Shown here piece after piece: positions 8,748 through 16,359 of a stretch of 64,000 nucleotides of DNA. The notes beneath the pieces were generated by a model that was not told where the DNA came from, made no database searches, and worked only from the letters and a program-made list of their open reading frames with translations. The position numbers and the translations under genes were made by a program. This DNA is from Pseudomonas xionganensis (GTDB lineage: Bacteria; Pseudomonadota; Gammaproteobacteria; Pseudomonadales; Pseudomonadaceae). Positions within the stretch are counted from its first letter, which is position 1. The number at the start of each line of letters is the position of its first letter. The stretch covers positions 1 to 64,000 of the forward strand of contig NZ_WKJZ01000004.1 of the NCBI RefSeq assembly GCF_009763245.1, read 5' to 3'.

Positions 8748-9281
8748 CTAGCGCTGCTGATCGCGCTTGCGCCGTTTTTCCTGACGCTTGCGCCAGTTGT
8801 GCCTGACCCACCAGTGCCAGTAAGCGTTGGTGGCGAAGTAGCCGATGATCGCCAGCACGATCGCCAGCACCAGCGAACCCAGATACAGGGGTTGCCAATG
8901 GGTCTGCAGCATCTGGCCGATCCAGCTGAGATTGATGCTTTCCGGCATATGCATGGCCGGAGTGCTCATCAGCCAGGCGCCAAGTTTGTAGTTGCAGTAG
9001 AACACCGCTGGCATGGTCACCGGGTTGGTCAACCACACCAGGCCTACGGAAATCGGCAGGTTGGCCCGGGCTGGGATGGCGATGATGGCGGCCACAAGCA
9101 TCTGCATGGGCATGGGGATCATGGCCCAGAACAGGCCAATGGCCATGGCGCGGGAGACGGAGTGGCGGTTCAGGTGCCAGAGGTTGGGATCGTGGATCAA
9201 GGCCCCGAGAAAGCGCAGGGACTGGTTGTCCTTGATGCGCTGCGGGTTGGGCATGTAGCGCTTGAATAAACGACGCGGCAT
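8748..9281 (-). CDS. DUF2062 family membrane protein
   Basis: A protein of 177 residues with the DUF2062 signature: HDPNLWHLNRHSVSRAMAIG, then PMPMQMLVAA and the conserved WLTNPVTM, with three likely membrane segments and a strongly basic C-terminus (RKRQEKRRKRDQQR). The function of the family is not known. I chose ATG 9281, giving MPRRLFKRYMPNP, the common start in relatives; a start at 9320 would add 13 residues. It is divergent from comEC and convergent with lolE. Confidence 0.85.
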   Translation of the reverse strand: MPRRLFKRYMPNPQRIKDNQSLRFLGALIHDPNLWHLNRHSVSRAMAIGLFWAMIPMPMQMLVAAIIAIPARANLPISVGLVWLTNPVTMPAVFYCNYKLGAWLMSTPAMHMPESINLSWIGQMLQTHWQPLYLGSLVLAIVLAIIGYFATNAYWHWWVRHNWRKRQEKRRKRDQQR

Positions 9282-9410
9282 GAAGAGTCTCGGGCGGATA
9301 AAAGCGCCAATATTATGCACAGTTTATAGCCGGCCTGCTTTTACACTTTGTGTCAGCAAATAAGTCGGTGGCGGGGCAAGGGATTTGCACAAGACGCAGG
9401 GAGCGTGTCG

Positions 9411-11633
9411 ATGCCCATAGCGATGGCGGCTTTACTGGCTGGGTTACTGGTTCTGCGTTGGCTGCCACAGTTGCCGCCGATCTGGGCGTTGTGTGCCATG
9501 GCATTGCTTGGGCTGCTGCTGTTGCCCTGGCGTCTGTACTGGTTGGGGCTCTTTCTGCTGGGGTTGTGCTGGGCCAGTGTGTCGGCCCAGTGGGCTCTGG
9601 ATGAGCGACTGAACCCGGCATTGGATGGTCGTACCCTGTGGCTGCAGGGGCAGGTGGTGGGGTTGCCCGAAGCAGGTCAGGGCGTGGTGCGTTTTCAGTT
9701 GCAGGATGCCCAGTCCCGCCGTGCCGAACTGCCTGGGCGCCTGCGCCTGTCTTGGTACAACGGCCCGCCTGTGCGCGCAGGGGAAACCTGGCGTCTGGCG
9801 GTTCGTCTTAAACGCCCCCATGGCCTGGTTAATCCTCAAGCCTTCGATTACGAAGCCTGGCTGCTGGCCCAACGCATTGGTGCTACCGGCACGGTCAAGG
9901 CGGGTGAGCGACTCAGTCAGCCCGCTGGTTTGGGCGCATGGCGTGACAGACTGCGTCAGCGTCTGCTGGCCACGCCGGCGCATGGGCGCGAAGGCGCGAT
10001 TGCTGCGCTGGTGGTGGGCGATGGTTCGGGGCTGTCCAATGCTGACTGGCAGGTCTTGCAGAACACCGGCACGGTGCACCTGATGGTGATTTCCGGCCAG
10101 CATATCGGTCTGCTGGCCGGCTTGCTCTATGGCGTGGTGGCGGGGCTGGCGCGTCTGGGCTACTGGCCACGGCGTTGGCCCTGGTTGCCCTGGGCCTGCA
10201 CGCTGGCTCTCGGAGGGGCGCTTGGCTACGGCTGGCTGGCGGGTTTTCAGGTGCCGGTGCAGCGGGCCTGTGTGATGGTCGCACTGGTGCTGGTGTGGCG
10301 CCTGCGCTTTCGTCATCTTGGCGTCTGGCTGCCGTTGTCAGTGGCCATGTTGCTGGTGCTGCTGTTGGAGCCTTTGGCCAGCCTGCAGCCAGGCTTCTGG
10401 CTGTCCTTTGCTGCAGTAGCCTGGCTGATTCTGATTTTTGCCGGTCGTCTGGGCCGCTGGTCCTGGTGGCGCAGTCTGGGACGGGCGCAATGGGCCATGG
10501 CGGTTGGGTTGCTGCCCGTGCTGCTGGTGCTCGGTCTGCCCCTCAGCGCCAGCGGGCCTGTGGCCAATCTAGTGGCTGTACCGCTGGTGGGGCTGCTGGT
10601 GGTGCCGTTGGCGTTGCTGGGGACGTTACTGCTGCCGGTTCCCGGGCTGGGCAGCGGGCTGTTGTGGTTGGCCGGTGCCTTGCTAGAGCTGCTGTTTGCC
10701 GGGTTGGGGCTACTGTCCGCCTGGCTGCCGGCCTGGCTACCGAGCAATCTGCCGCTGTGGTGGTGGGGGCTGGTGGTGCTCGGCGCTTTCCTGCTTCTGC
10801 TGCCGCCGGGCATTCCGCTGCGCAGCCTGGGGCTGATTCTGTTGTTGCCCTTGTTCTTCTCTGCGCAGACACGGCCCCCCCAGGGGCAGGCGGAACTGTG
10901 GATGCTGGATGTGGGGCAGGGGGCGGCGTTGCTGCTGCGCACCCAGGGCCATGACCTGCTGTATGACGCAGGCCCGCGCTTCGGTGATTTCGACACCGGT
11001 GAGCGTATCGTGCTGCCTTCCTTGCGCGCGCTGGGCGTCAGCAAGCTGGATCTGATGCTGATCAGTCATGCCGATAACGATCATGCCGGTGGTGCGCCGG
11101 CACTTCACCAACATTTGCCGGTGGCACGGGTGATGAGCGGTGAGCCTGCGCGGTTGCCTACGAGCTTGCAGGCCGAGCCCTGCCAGCCGCGGCAGTGGCA
11201 GTGGGATGGCGTCAAGTTCGCCACCTGGCAGTGGGATCAGGCCCGGGATGGCAATCAGGCCTCCTGCGTGTTGCGGGTGGACGCGGGTGGAGAAGTCTTG
11301 CTGCTCACGGGCGATATCGATACGGCAGCCGAGCGCGCGCTGCTGGCCAGTGGTCTGCCGTTGCAGACCCGCTGGTTGTTGGCGCCGCACCATGGCAGCG
11401 GCACGTCCTCGTCCACTGCTCTGCTACAGCGGGTGGCGCCTGAGGCGGTATTGATCAGTCGTGGGCGGCACAATGCCTTTGGCCATCCTGCCGCCGAGGT
11501 CGTGGCGCGTTATCGGGCCCAGGGTGTGCGCATCCATGACAGTGCCGTGCAGGGGGCGGTGCGCATCCGCCTGGGGGCTTTCGAGCAAGCGCAGGCTTTG
11601 CGTGATCACGCACGTTTTTGGCGGGAAAAATGA
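9411..11633 (+). CDS. comEC: DNA internalization channel protein ComEC/Rec2
   Basis: An inner membrane protein that carries single-stranded DNA into the cytoplasm during natural transformation. It has 740 residues in the usual order: N-terminal membrane segments with a DUF4131-like part, the Competence domain (GDGSGLSNADWQVLQNTGTVHLMVISGQHIG region), many membrane segments, and a C-terminal metallo-beta-lactamase domain (MLDVGQGAALLL, HADNDHAGG, LTGDID, HHGSGTSSS). ATG 9411 is preceded by AGGGAG at 9398-9403. Whether this strain is transformable cannot be judged from this gene alone. Confidence 0.93.
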   Translation: MPIAMAALLAGLLVLRWLPQLPPIWALCAMALLGLLLLPWRLYWLGLFLLGLCWASVSAQWALDERLNPALDGRTLWLQGQVVGLPEAGQGVVRFQLQDAQSRRAELPGRLRLSWYNGPPVRAGETWRLAVRLKRPHGLVNPQAFDYEAWLLAQRIGATGTVKAGERLSQPAGLGAWRDRLRQRLLATPAHGREGAIAALVVGDGSGLSNADWQVLQNTGTVHLMVISGQHIGLLAGLLYGVVAGLARLGYWPRRWPWLPWACTLALGGALGYGWLAGFQVPVQRACVMVALVLVWRLRFRHLGVWLPLSVAMLLVLLLEPLASLQPGFWLSFAAVAWLILIFAGRLGRWSWWRSLGRAQWAMAVGLLPVLLVLGLPLSASGPVANLVAVPLVGLLVVPLALLGTLLLPVPGLGSGLLWLAGALLELLFAGLGLLSAWLPAWLPSNLPLWWWGLVVLGAFLLLLPPGIPLRSLGLILLLPLFFSAQTRPPQGQAELWMLDVGQGAALLLRTQGHDLLYDAGPRFGDFDTGERIVLPSLRALGVSKLDLMLISHADNDHAGGAPALHQHLPVARVMSGEPARLPTSLQAEPCQPRQWQWDGVKFATWQWDQARDGNQASCVLRVDAGGEVLLLTGDIDTAAERALLASGLPLQTRWLLAPHHGSGTSSSTALLQRVAPEAVLISRGRHNAFGHPAAEVVARYRAQGVRIHDSAVQGAVRIRLGAFEQAQALRDHARFWREK

Positions 11634-11705
11634 GCCGCCGGGCGGTCGGCGTGGCGGCGACCCTATGCTAGAGTGACGCCACTTTTGTGAGGGGGATTTG
11701 CCACC

Positions 11706-12338
11706 GTGTGGGAACTGGTCAAAGCTGGCGGCTGGATGATGCTGCCGATAATTCTCTGTTCAATCGCCGCTGCCGGCATCGTCGCCGAGCGTTTGTGGAC
11801 CCTGCGCCCCAGCCGCATTACCCCGCCCAATTTGCTGGGCCAGGTGTGGCGCTGGATCAAGGACAAGAAGCTGAACAACCAGAAGCTCAAGGAGCTGCGC
11901 GGCAACTCGCCCCTGGGCGAGATCCTCGCCGCAGGCCTGGCCAACTCCAAGCACGGCCGCGAGATCATGAAAGAGTGCATCGAGGAGGCGGCGGCCCGGG
12001 TTATCCATGATCTGGAGCGCTACCTCAACGCCCTCGGCACCATCGCCGGCATCGCGCCGCTGCTGGGCCTGCTCGGCACCGTGCTGGGCATGATCGAGAT
12101 CTTCAGCTCCTTTATGGGCTCGGGCATGGCCAATGCGCCGATGCTCGCCGGCGGCATTTCCAAGGCGCTGATCACCACTGCCGCTGGCCTGATCGTGGCG
12201 ATTCCGGCCCTGTTCTTCCATCGCTACCTGCAGCGCCGCATCGATGAGCTGGTGGTGGGCATGGAGCAGGAGGCGATCAAGCTGGTGGAAGTGGTGCAGG
12301 GCGACCGCGAGGTGGATCTGGGCGAGGGCAAGGCGTGA
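11706..12338 (+). CDS. exbB: MotA/TolQ/ExbB proton channel family protein
   Basis: A 210-residue inner membrane protein with three membrane segments. The conserved GTIAGIAPLLGLLGTVLGMI and ISKALITTAAGLIVAIPALFFH are the ExbB/TolQ signature. With the next gene it should form a proton-driven motor that energises an envelope machine. It starts at GTG 11706 behind AGGGGG. It lies between comEC and lpxK, where enterobacteria have msbA, so a partner in envelope assembly rather than iron uptake is likely; no TonB or TolA gene is nearby. The symbol denotes the family, not proven iron-uptake function. Confidence 0.88.
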   Translation: MWELVKAGGWMMLPIILCSIAAAGIVAERLWTLRPSRITPPNLLGQVWRWIKDKKLNNQKLKELRGNSPLGEILAAGLANSKHGREIMKECIEEAAARVIHDLERYLNALGTIAGIAPLLGLLGTVLGMIEIFSSFMGSGMANAPMLAGGISKALITTAAGLIVAIPALFFHRYLQRRIDELVVGMEQEAIKLVEVVQGDREVDLGEGKA

Positions 12339-12763
12339 AGTTCCGGCGCAAACCGCGGGAGAACGTTGAGATCAACCTGGCTTCGTTGATCGACGTGGTA
12401 TTCATCCTGCTGCTGTTCTTCGTGGTGACCACCACCTTTACCCGCGAGACCCAGCTCAAGGTCGATCTGCCGGAGGCCGCCAGCGGTACGCCGCCCGAAC
12501 AGACCGAACTCAAGCAGCTGGAGGTGCTGATCGGCGCCGACGGTGGCTATGCTCTCAATGGTCAGCAACTGCTGAAGAGCGATCTGAACAGCCTGATGGC
12601 GGCCCTGCAGAAAGAGTCCGACGGCGACAACAGTCTGCCCTTGATCATCAGTGCCGATGCCAAGACCCCGCATCAAGCGGTGATCACCGCAATGGATGCG
12701 GCTGGCAAGCTGGGCTTTGCCCATCTGCGCATCACCACGGTCGAGGCGCAGGCCGCGCCTTGA
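12335..12763 (+). CDS. exbD: ExbD/TolR family protein
   Basis: A 142-residue partner of the ExbB-like channel. It has a short cytoplasmic start (MKFRRKPRENVEINLASLIDV), one membrane helix containing the proton-carrying Asp (LIDVVFILLLFFVVTTTF) and a periplasmic domain. The GTG start overlaps the stop of the ExbB-like gene by four bases, so the pair is translationally coupled. lpxK follows after 13 bases. Confidence 0.88.
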   Translation: MKFRRKPRENVEINLASLIDVVFILLLFFVVTTTFTRETQLKVDLPEAASGTPPEQTELKQLEVLIGADGGYALNGQQLLKSDLNSLMAALQKESDGDNSLPLIISADAKTPHQAVITAMDAAGKLGFAHLRITTVEAQAAP

Positions 12764-12776
12764 TCCGGAAGCCTGT

Positions 12777-13778
12777 ATGAGCCTGGCCGATGGTCTGACC
12801 CGCGCCTGGTATCAGGGCCACCCGGCCCTGCTTCTGCTGCGTCCGCTGGAGTGGCTGTACCGTGCGGTGGTGCAGCGTCGCCGCCGGCGTTTTCTCGCCG
12901 GGGAAGGCGCCATCTACCGCGCGCCAGTACCGGTGCTGGTGGTGGGCAATATCACCGTCGGTGGCACCGGCAAGACCCCGCTGATTCTCTGGCTGATCGA
13001 GCACTGTCGCGCCCGCGGGCTGCGCGTCGGTGTGGTCAGCCGTGGCTATGGCGCCGAGCCGCCGCAACTGCCCTGGCGGGTGCGGGCGGATCAGAGCGCC
13101 CGTGTTGCCGGCGATGAGCCGCTGCTGATCGTACAGCGCAGCGGTGTGCCGCTGATGATCGACCCGGATCGCGGCCGCGCCGTGGCGGCCCTGCTGGCGA
13201 CCGAGCCGTTGGACCTGATTCTCAGTGACGATGGCCTGCAGCACTACCGCCTGGCCCGGGATCTGGAGCTGGTGCTGATCGATGCCGCCCGTGGCCTGGG
13301 CAATTGTCGCTGTCTGCCGGCCGGCCCGCTACGTGAGCCGGTCGAGCGCCTGCAGAGCGTGGATGCGCTGCTGTATAACGGTGCGCTCAGCGATCCCCAG
13401 GATGGCTATGGCTTCACCCTGCAGCCACGGACATTGGTCAATCTGCGCAGTGGCGAGCGCCGCGAACTGGATCATTTTGCCCCGGGGCAGGCCGTGCATG
13501 CGGTGGCCGGTATCGGCAACCCCCAGCGTTTCTTCAAGACCCTCGAAGGGCTACACTGGCGGCCTGTTGCCCATGCCTTTGCCGACCATGCCGCCTACAG
13601 CGCCGAACTGCTGGATTTCAGCCCGGCCCTGCCGGTGCTGATGACGGAAAAGGATGCGGTCAAATGCGGAGCCTTCGCCGCGGATGACTGGTGGTACCTG
13701 GCGGTGGATGCCGTGCCGTCGGCAGCCTTTGTGGCTTGGCTCGACCAGCGCCTGCAGGCTCTGTTGCCCGGCACCTGA
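12777..13778 (+). CDS. lpxK: Tetraacyldisaccharide 4'-kinase LpxK
   Basis: Phosphorylates the 4' position of the lipid A disaccharide at the inner membrane. The protein has 333 residues with an N-terminal membrane-associating helix and the P-loop GNITVGGTGKT (58-68), followed by the family stretch VGVVSRGYG. DDGLQHYRLARDLEL is also characteristic. ATG 12777 is used because it gives the normal start MSLADGLTRAWYQ. It is followed by the Trm112-like gene and kdsB, the usual lipopolysaccharide gene order. Confidence 0.95.
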   Translation: MSLADGLTRAWYQGHPALLLLRPLEWLYRAVVQRRRRRFLAGEGAIYRAPVPVLVVGNITVGGTGKTPLILWLIEHCRARGLRVGVVSRGYGAEPPQLPWRVRADQSARVAGDEPLLIVQRSGVPLMIDPDRGRAVAALLATEPLDLILSDDGLQHYRLARDLELVLIDAARGLGNCRCLPAGPLREPVERLQSVDALLYNGALSDPQDGYGFTLQPRTLVNLRSGERRELDHFAPGQAVHAVAGIGNPQRFFKTLEGLHWRPVAHAFADHAAYSAELLDFSPALPVLMTEKDAVKCGAFAADDWWYLAVDAVPSAAFVAWLDQRLQALLPGT

Positions 13779-13823
13779 GAGCCTGGTGGGCAAGCGCTGT
13801 TGTATTTAATTCAAGGACTACCC

Positions 13824-14009
13824 ATGGACCCGAAACTGCTCGATATCCTCGCCTGTCCCCTGTGCAAGGGCCCCTTGCACCTGAATGCGGACAAGAGCGA
13901 GCTGATCTGCAAGGCTGACGCCTTGGCCTTCCCGGTGCGCGATGGCATCCCGGTGATGCTGGAAAGCGAAGCCCGAACCCTGACCGTTGACGAACGTCTG
14001 GACAAGTAA
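13824..14009 (+). CDS. Trm112 family protein (YcaR type)
   Basis: A 61-residue protein starting MDPKLLDILACPLCKG, with CxxC at residues 11-14, a third Cys at 29 and the conserved PVRDGIPVML. It matches the small YcaR family found next to kdsB. Eukaryotic Trm112 activates methyltransferases; the bacterial role is not established. The stop TAA touches the kdsB ATG, so the genes are coupled. Confidence 0.9.
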   Translation: MDPKLLDILACPLCKGPLHLNADKSELICKADALAFPVRDGIPVMLESEARTLTVDERLDK

Positions 14010-14774
14010 ATGAGCACTGCCTTTACCGTTGTGATTCCGGCGCGTTATGCCTCCAGCCGTCTGCCGGGTAAGCCGCTGCAGGATATTGCCGGCAAACCCA
14101 TGATTCAGCATGTCTGGGAGCAGGCGTGCAAAAGCAGCGCCCAGCAGGTGGTGGTGGCCACCGACGATGCACGCATCGTTGAGGTGTGCCAGGGCTTTGG
14201 CGCCCAGGTGGTGATGACCCGTGCCGAGCATAACTCCGGTACCGATCGTCTGGCTGAGGTGGCCACGGCCCTCGGCCTGGCGCCTGATGCCATCGTGGTC
14301 AATGTGCAGGGTGATGAGCCGCTGATTCCGCCGGCGATCATTGATCAGGTGGCGGATAACCTGGCGGCCAACCCGCAGGCGGCCATCGCCACCCTGGCCG
14401 AGCCGATTGAGGATGTGCAGGCGCTGTTCAATCCCAATGTGGTCAAGGTGGTCAGCGACAAGACCGGCCTGGCCCTGACCTTTAGTCGGGCGCCGCTGCC
14501 CTGGGCGCGGGATGCCTTCGCCCAGAATCGTGATCAGCTGCCAGCAGGCGTGCCGTACCGTCGTCATATCGGTATCTATGCCTACCGCGCCCAGTTCCTT
14601 CAAGACTTCGTTGCTTGGGGCCCTTGCTGGCTGGAAGACACCGAGTGCCTGGAGCAGTTGCGCGCCCTTTGGCATGGTGTGCGTATTCATGTGGCCGATG
14701 CCCTACAAGCGCCGCCCGCCGGCGTTGATACCCAGGAAGATCTGGGCCGCGTACGCCGCCTGTTGGGGGCCTGA
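14010..14774 (+). CDS. kdsB: 3-deoxy-manno-octulosonate cytidylyltransferase
   Basis: Couples KDO to CMP for the inner core of lipopolysaccharide. It has 254 residues with the nucleotide-binding start VVIPARYASSRLPGKPL, VVVATDDARI, VNVQGDEPLIPP and RHIGIYAYR, all diagnostic of KdsB. ATG 14010 follows the previous stop with no gap, and its own stop overlaps the next ATG. Confidence 0.96.
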   Translation: MSTAFTVVIPARYASSRLPGKPLQDIAGKPMIQHVWEQACKSSAQQVVVATDDARIVEVCQGFGAQVVMTRAEHNSGTDRLAEVATALGLAPDAIVVNVQGDEPLIPPAIIDQVADNLAANPQAAIATLAEPIEDVQALFNPNVVKVVSDKTGLALTFSRAPLPWARDAFAQNRDQLPAGVPYRRHIGIYAYRAQFLQDFVAWGPCWLEDTECLEQLRALWHGVRIHVADALQAPPAGVDTQEDLGRVRRLLGA

Positions 14775-15238
14775 TGCGCGTTCTGTTCGTCTGTTTGGGC
14801 AATATCTGCCGCTCGCCCACGGCCGAAGGTGTATTGCGCCACAAGCTGCGTGAAGCCGGGCTGGCTGGATATGTCGAGGTGGACTCGGCCGGCACGGGCG
14901 ACTGGCATGTGGGCAAGGCGCCGGATGAGCGTACTTGTCAGGCGGCCCAGCGCCGCGGCTATGACCTCAGCGCCCTGCGTGCACGCCAGGTGGTGGCGGC
15001 GGACTTCCAGCGCTTTGATCTGGTGCTGGCCATGGACCAGAACAATCTGCGCGATTTGCAGCAATTGCAGCCGGGCAGTGCCGTCGCAGAACTGGATCTG
15101 TTTCTGCGTCGCTACCAGTTGTCGCTGGATGAGGTGCCGGATCCTTACTATGGCGGTGAAGAAGGCTTCGAGCAGGTGCTCGATCTATTGGAGCAGGCCT
15201 GCGATGCCCTGCTGATTGAGCTCAGGGGGCGTCTGTGA
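14774..15238 (+). CDS. Low-molecular-weight protein tyrosine phosphatase
   Basis: A 154-residue phosphatase of the arsenate-reductase-like fold. The catalytic loop CLGNICRS is at residues 7-14 (nucleophile C7, R13), and the general acid Asp is in DPYYGG. Such enzymes counter BY-type tyrosine kinases in some bacteria; no such kinase is in the window. ATG overlaps the kdsB stop, and its stop overlaps the murB start. Confidence 0.92.
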   Translation: MRVLFVCLGNICRSPTAEGVLRHKLREAGLAGYVEVDSAGTGDWHVGKAPDERTCQAAQRRGYDLSALRARQVVAADFQRFDLVLAMDQNNLRDLQQLQPGSAVAELDLFLRRYQLSLDEVPDPYYGGEEGFEQVLDLLEQACDALLIELRGRL

Positions 15239-16254
15239 TGCTGCAGGTACGCCAGAACGTCTCGCTCAAGCCCTATAACAGCTTTGCTGTTGAGGCCCGA
15301 GCCAGTCATTGGGTCGAAGTCGAAAACGACCAGCAGGTCGTCGAGGCGCTTGACTATGCTCGCCTTCACCAGCTGCCGGTGCTGCTGCTCGGTGGTGGCA
15401 GCAATCTGCTGCTGACTGCCGATGTACAGGCGCTGGTGCTGCGCATGGCCAGTCGCGGTATTCGTATTTTGGCCGATGATGGCGAGCAGGTGCTGCTCGA
15501 GGCGCAGGCGGGTGAGTCCTGGCATCCCTTTGTGCTGTGGACCCTGGCGCAGGGCTTTGCCGGGCTGGAGAACCTTAGCCTGATCCCAGGCACCGTGGGT
15601 GCGGCGCCGGTGCAGAACATCGGTGCCTATGGTGTCGAGCTTAAGGATTGCTTCGCCGGTCTAAGCGCGCTGGATCGACAGAGTGGCGAGTTGCGCGAAT
15701 TCAACCTGCAGGACTGTGCCTTTGCCTATCGCGACAGTTTGTTCAAGCGCGAAAGTGGGCGTTGGATCATTCTGCGTGTGCGTTTCCAGTTGAGCCGTAC
15801 CGCCGCGCTGCATCTGGACTATGGCCCGGTGCGCCAGCGCCTGGCGGAGCAGGGGATCGCGGCGCCCACGGCGGCGGATGTGAGCCGCGCCATCTGTGCC
15901 ATTCGCAGCGAGAAACTGCCGGACCCGGCGCAGCTGGGCAATGCCGGAAGCTTCTTCAAGAATCCACTGGTCGGTGCAGCGCAGGCACAACTCCTGCGCC
16001 TGCAACATGCCGATCTGGTGGCCTATCCCCAGGCTGATGGCCAGGTCAAGCTGGCTGCTGGCTGGTTGATCGAGCGGGCTGGCTGGAAGGGCTACCGCGA
16101 GGGTGATGCCGGCGTGCACCGCCTGCAGGCCCTGGTGCTGGTCAACTACGGTCAGGCGACAGGTCGAGAGCTTCTGGCGCTGGCGCGGCGTATTCAGGAG
16201 GATATTGCCGAACGCTTCGGGGTGGCGCTGGAGATCGAGCCTAACGTGCTGTAA
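15238..16254 (+). CDS. murB: UDP-N-acetylenolpyruvoylglucosamine reductase
   Basis: FAD-dependent reductase that makes UDP-MurNAc for peptidoglycan. The 338 residues show the type I MurB pattern: NSFAVEARASHWVEVE, LLLGGGSNLLLT, PGTVGAAPVQNIGAYGVE, and the C-terminal PDPAQLGNAGSFFKNPLV with the catalytic Ser. Either GTG 15235 or ATG 15238 can serve; I prefer the ATG, which overlaps the phosphatase stop by one base. The gene closes the envelope operon and is followed by a strong bidirectional terminator. Confidence 0.95.
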   Translation: MLQVRQNVSLKPYNSFAVEARASHWVEVENDQQVVEALDYARLHQLPVLLLGGGSNLLLTADVQALVLRMASRGIRILADDGEQVLLEAQAGESWHPFVLWTLAQGFAGLENLSLIPGTVGAAPVQNIGAYGVELKDCFAGLSALDRQSGELREFNLQDCAFAYRDSLFKRESGRWIILRVRFQLSRTAALHLDYGPVRQRLAEQGIAAPTAADVSRAICAIRSEKLPDPAQLGNAGSFFKNPLVGAAQAQLLRLQHADLVAYPQADGQVKLAAGWLIERAGWKGYREGDAGVHRLQALVLVNYGQATGRELLALARRIQEDIAERFGVALEIEPNVL

Positions 16255-16310
16255 CCAGCATCTTCATTACTGTTCTGCGGCGCCAATGCAGTGAGTTAAA
16301 GTGACACACC

Positions 16311-16346
16311 AACGAAAAGGGGATGCCTAAGCATCCCCTTTTCGTT
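16311..16346. terminator. Bidirectional terminator between murB and rne
   Basis: A perfect 16-bp stem (16311-16326 with 16331-16346) with a four-base loop. The TTTTCGTT arm gives a U-rich end in both directions, so it serves both convergent genes. Confidence 0.93.
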
Positions 16347-16359
16347 TACCTGCGAGCCG

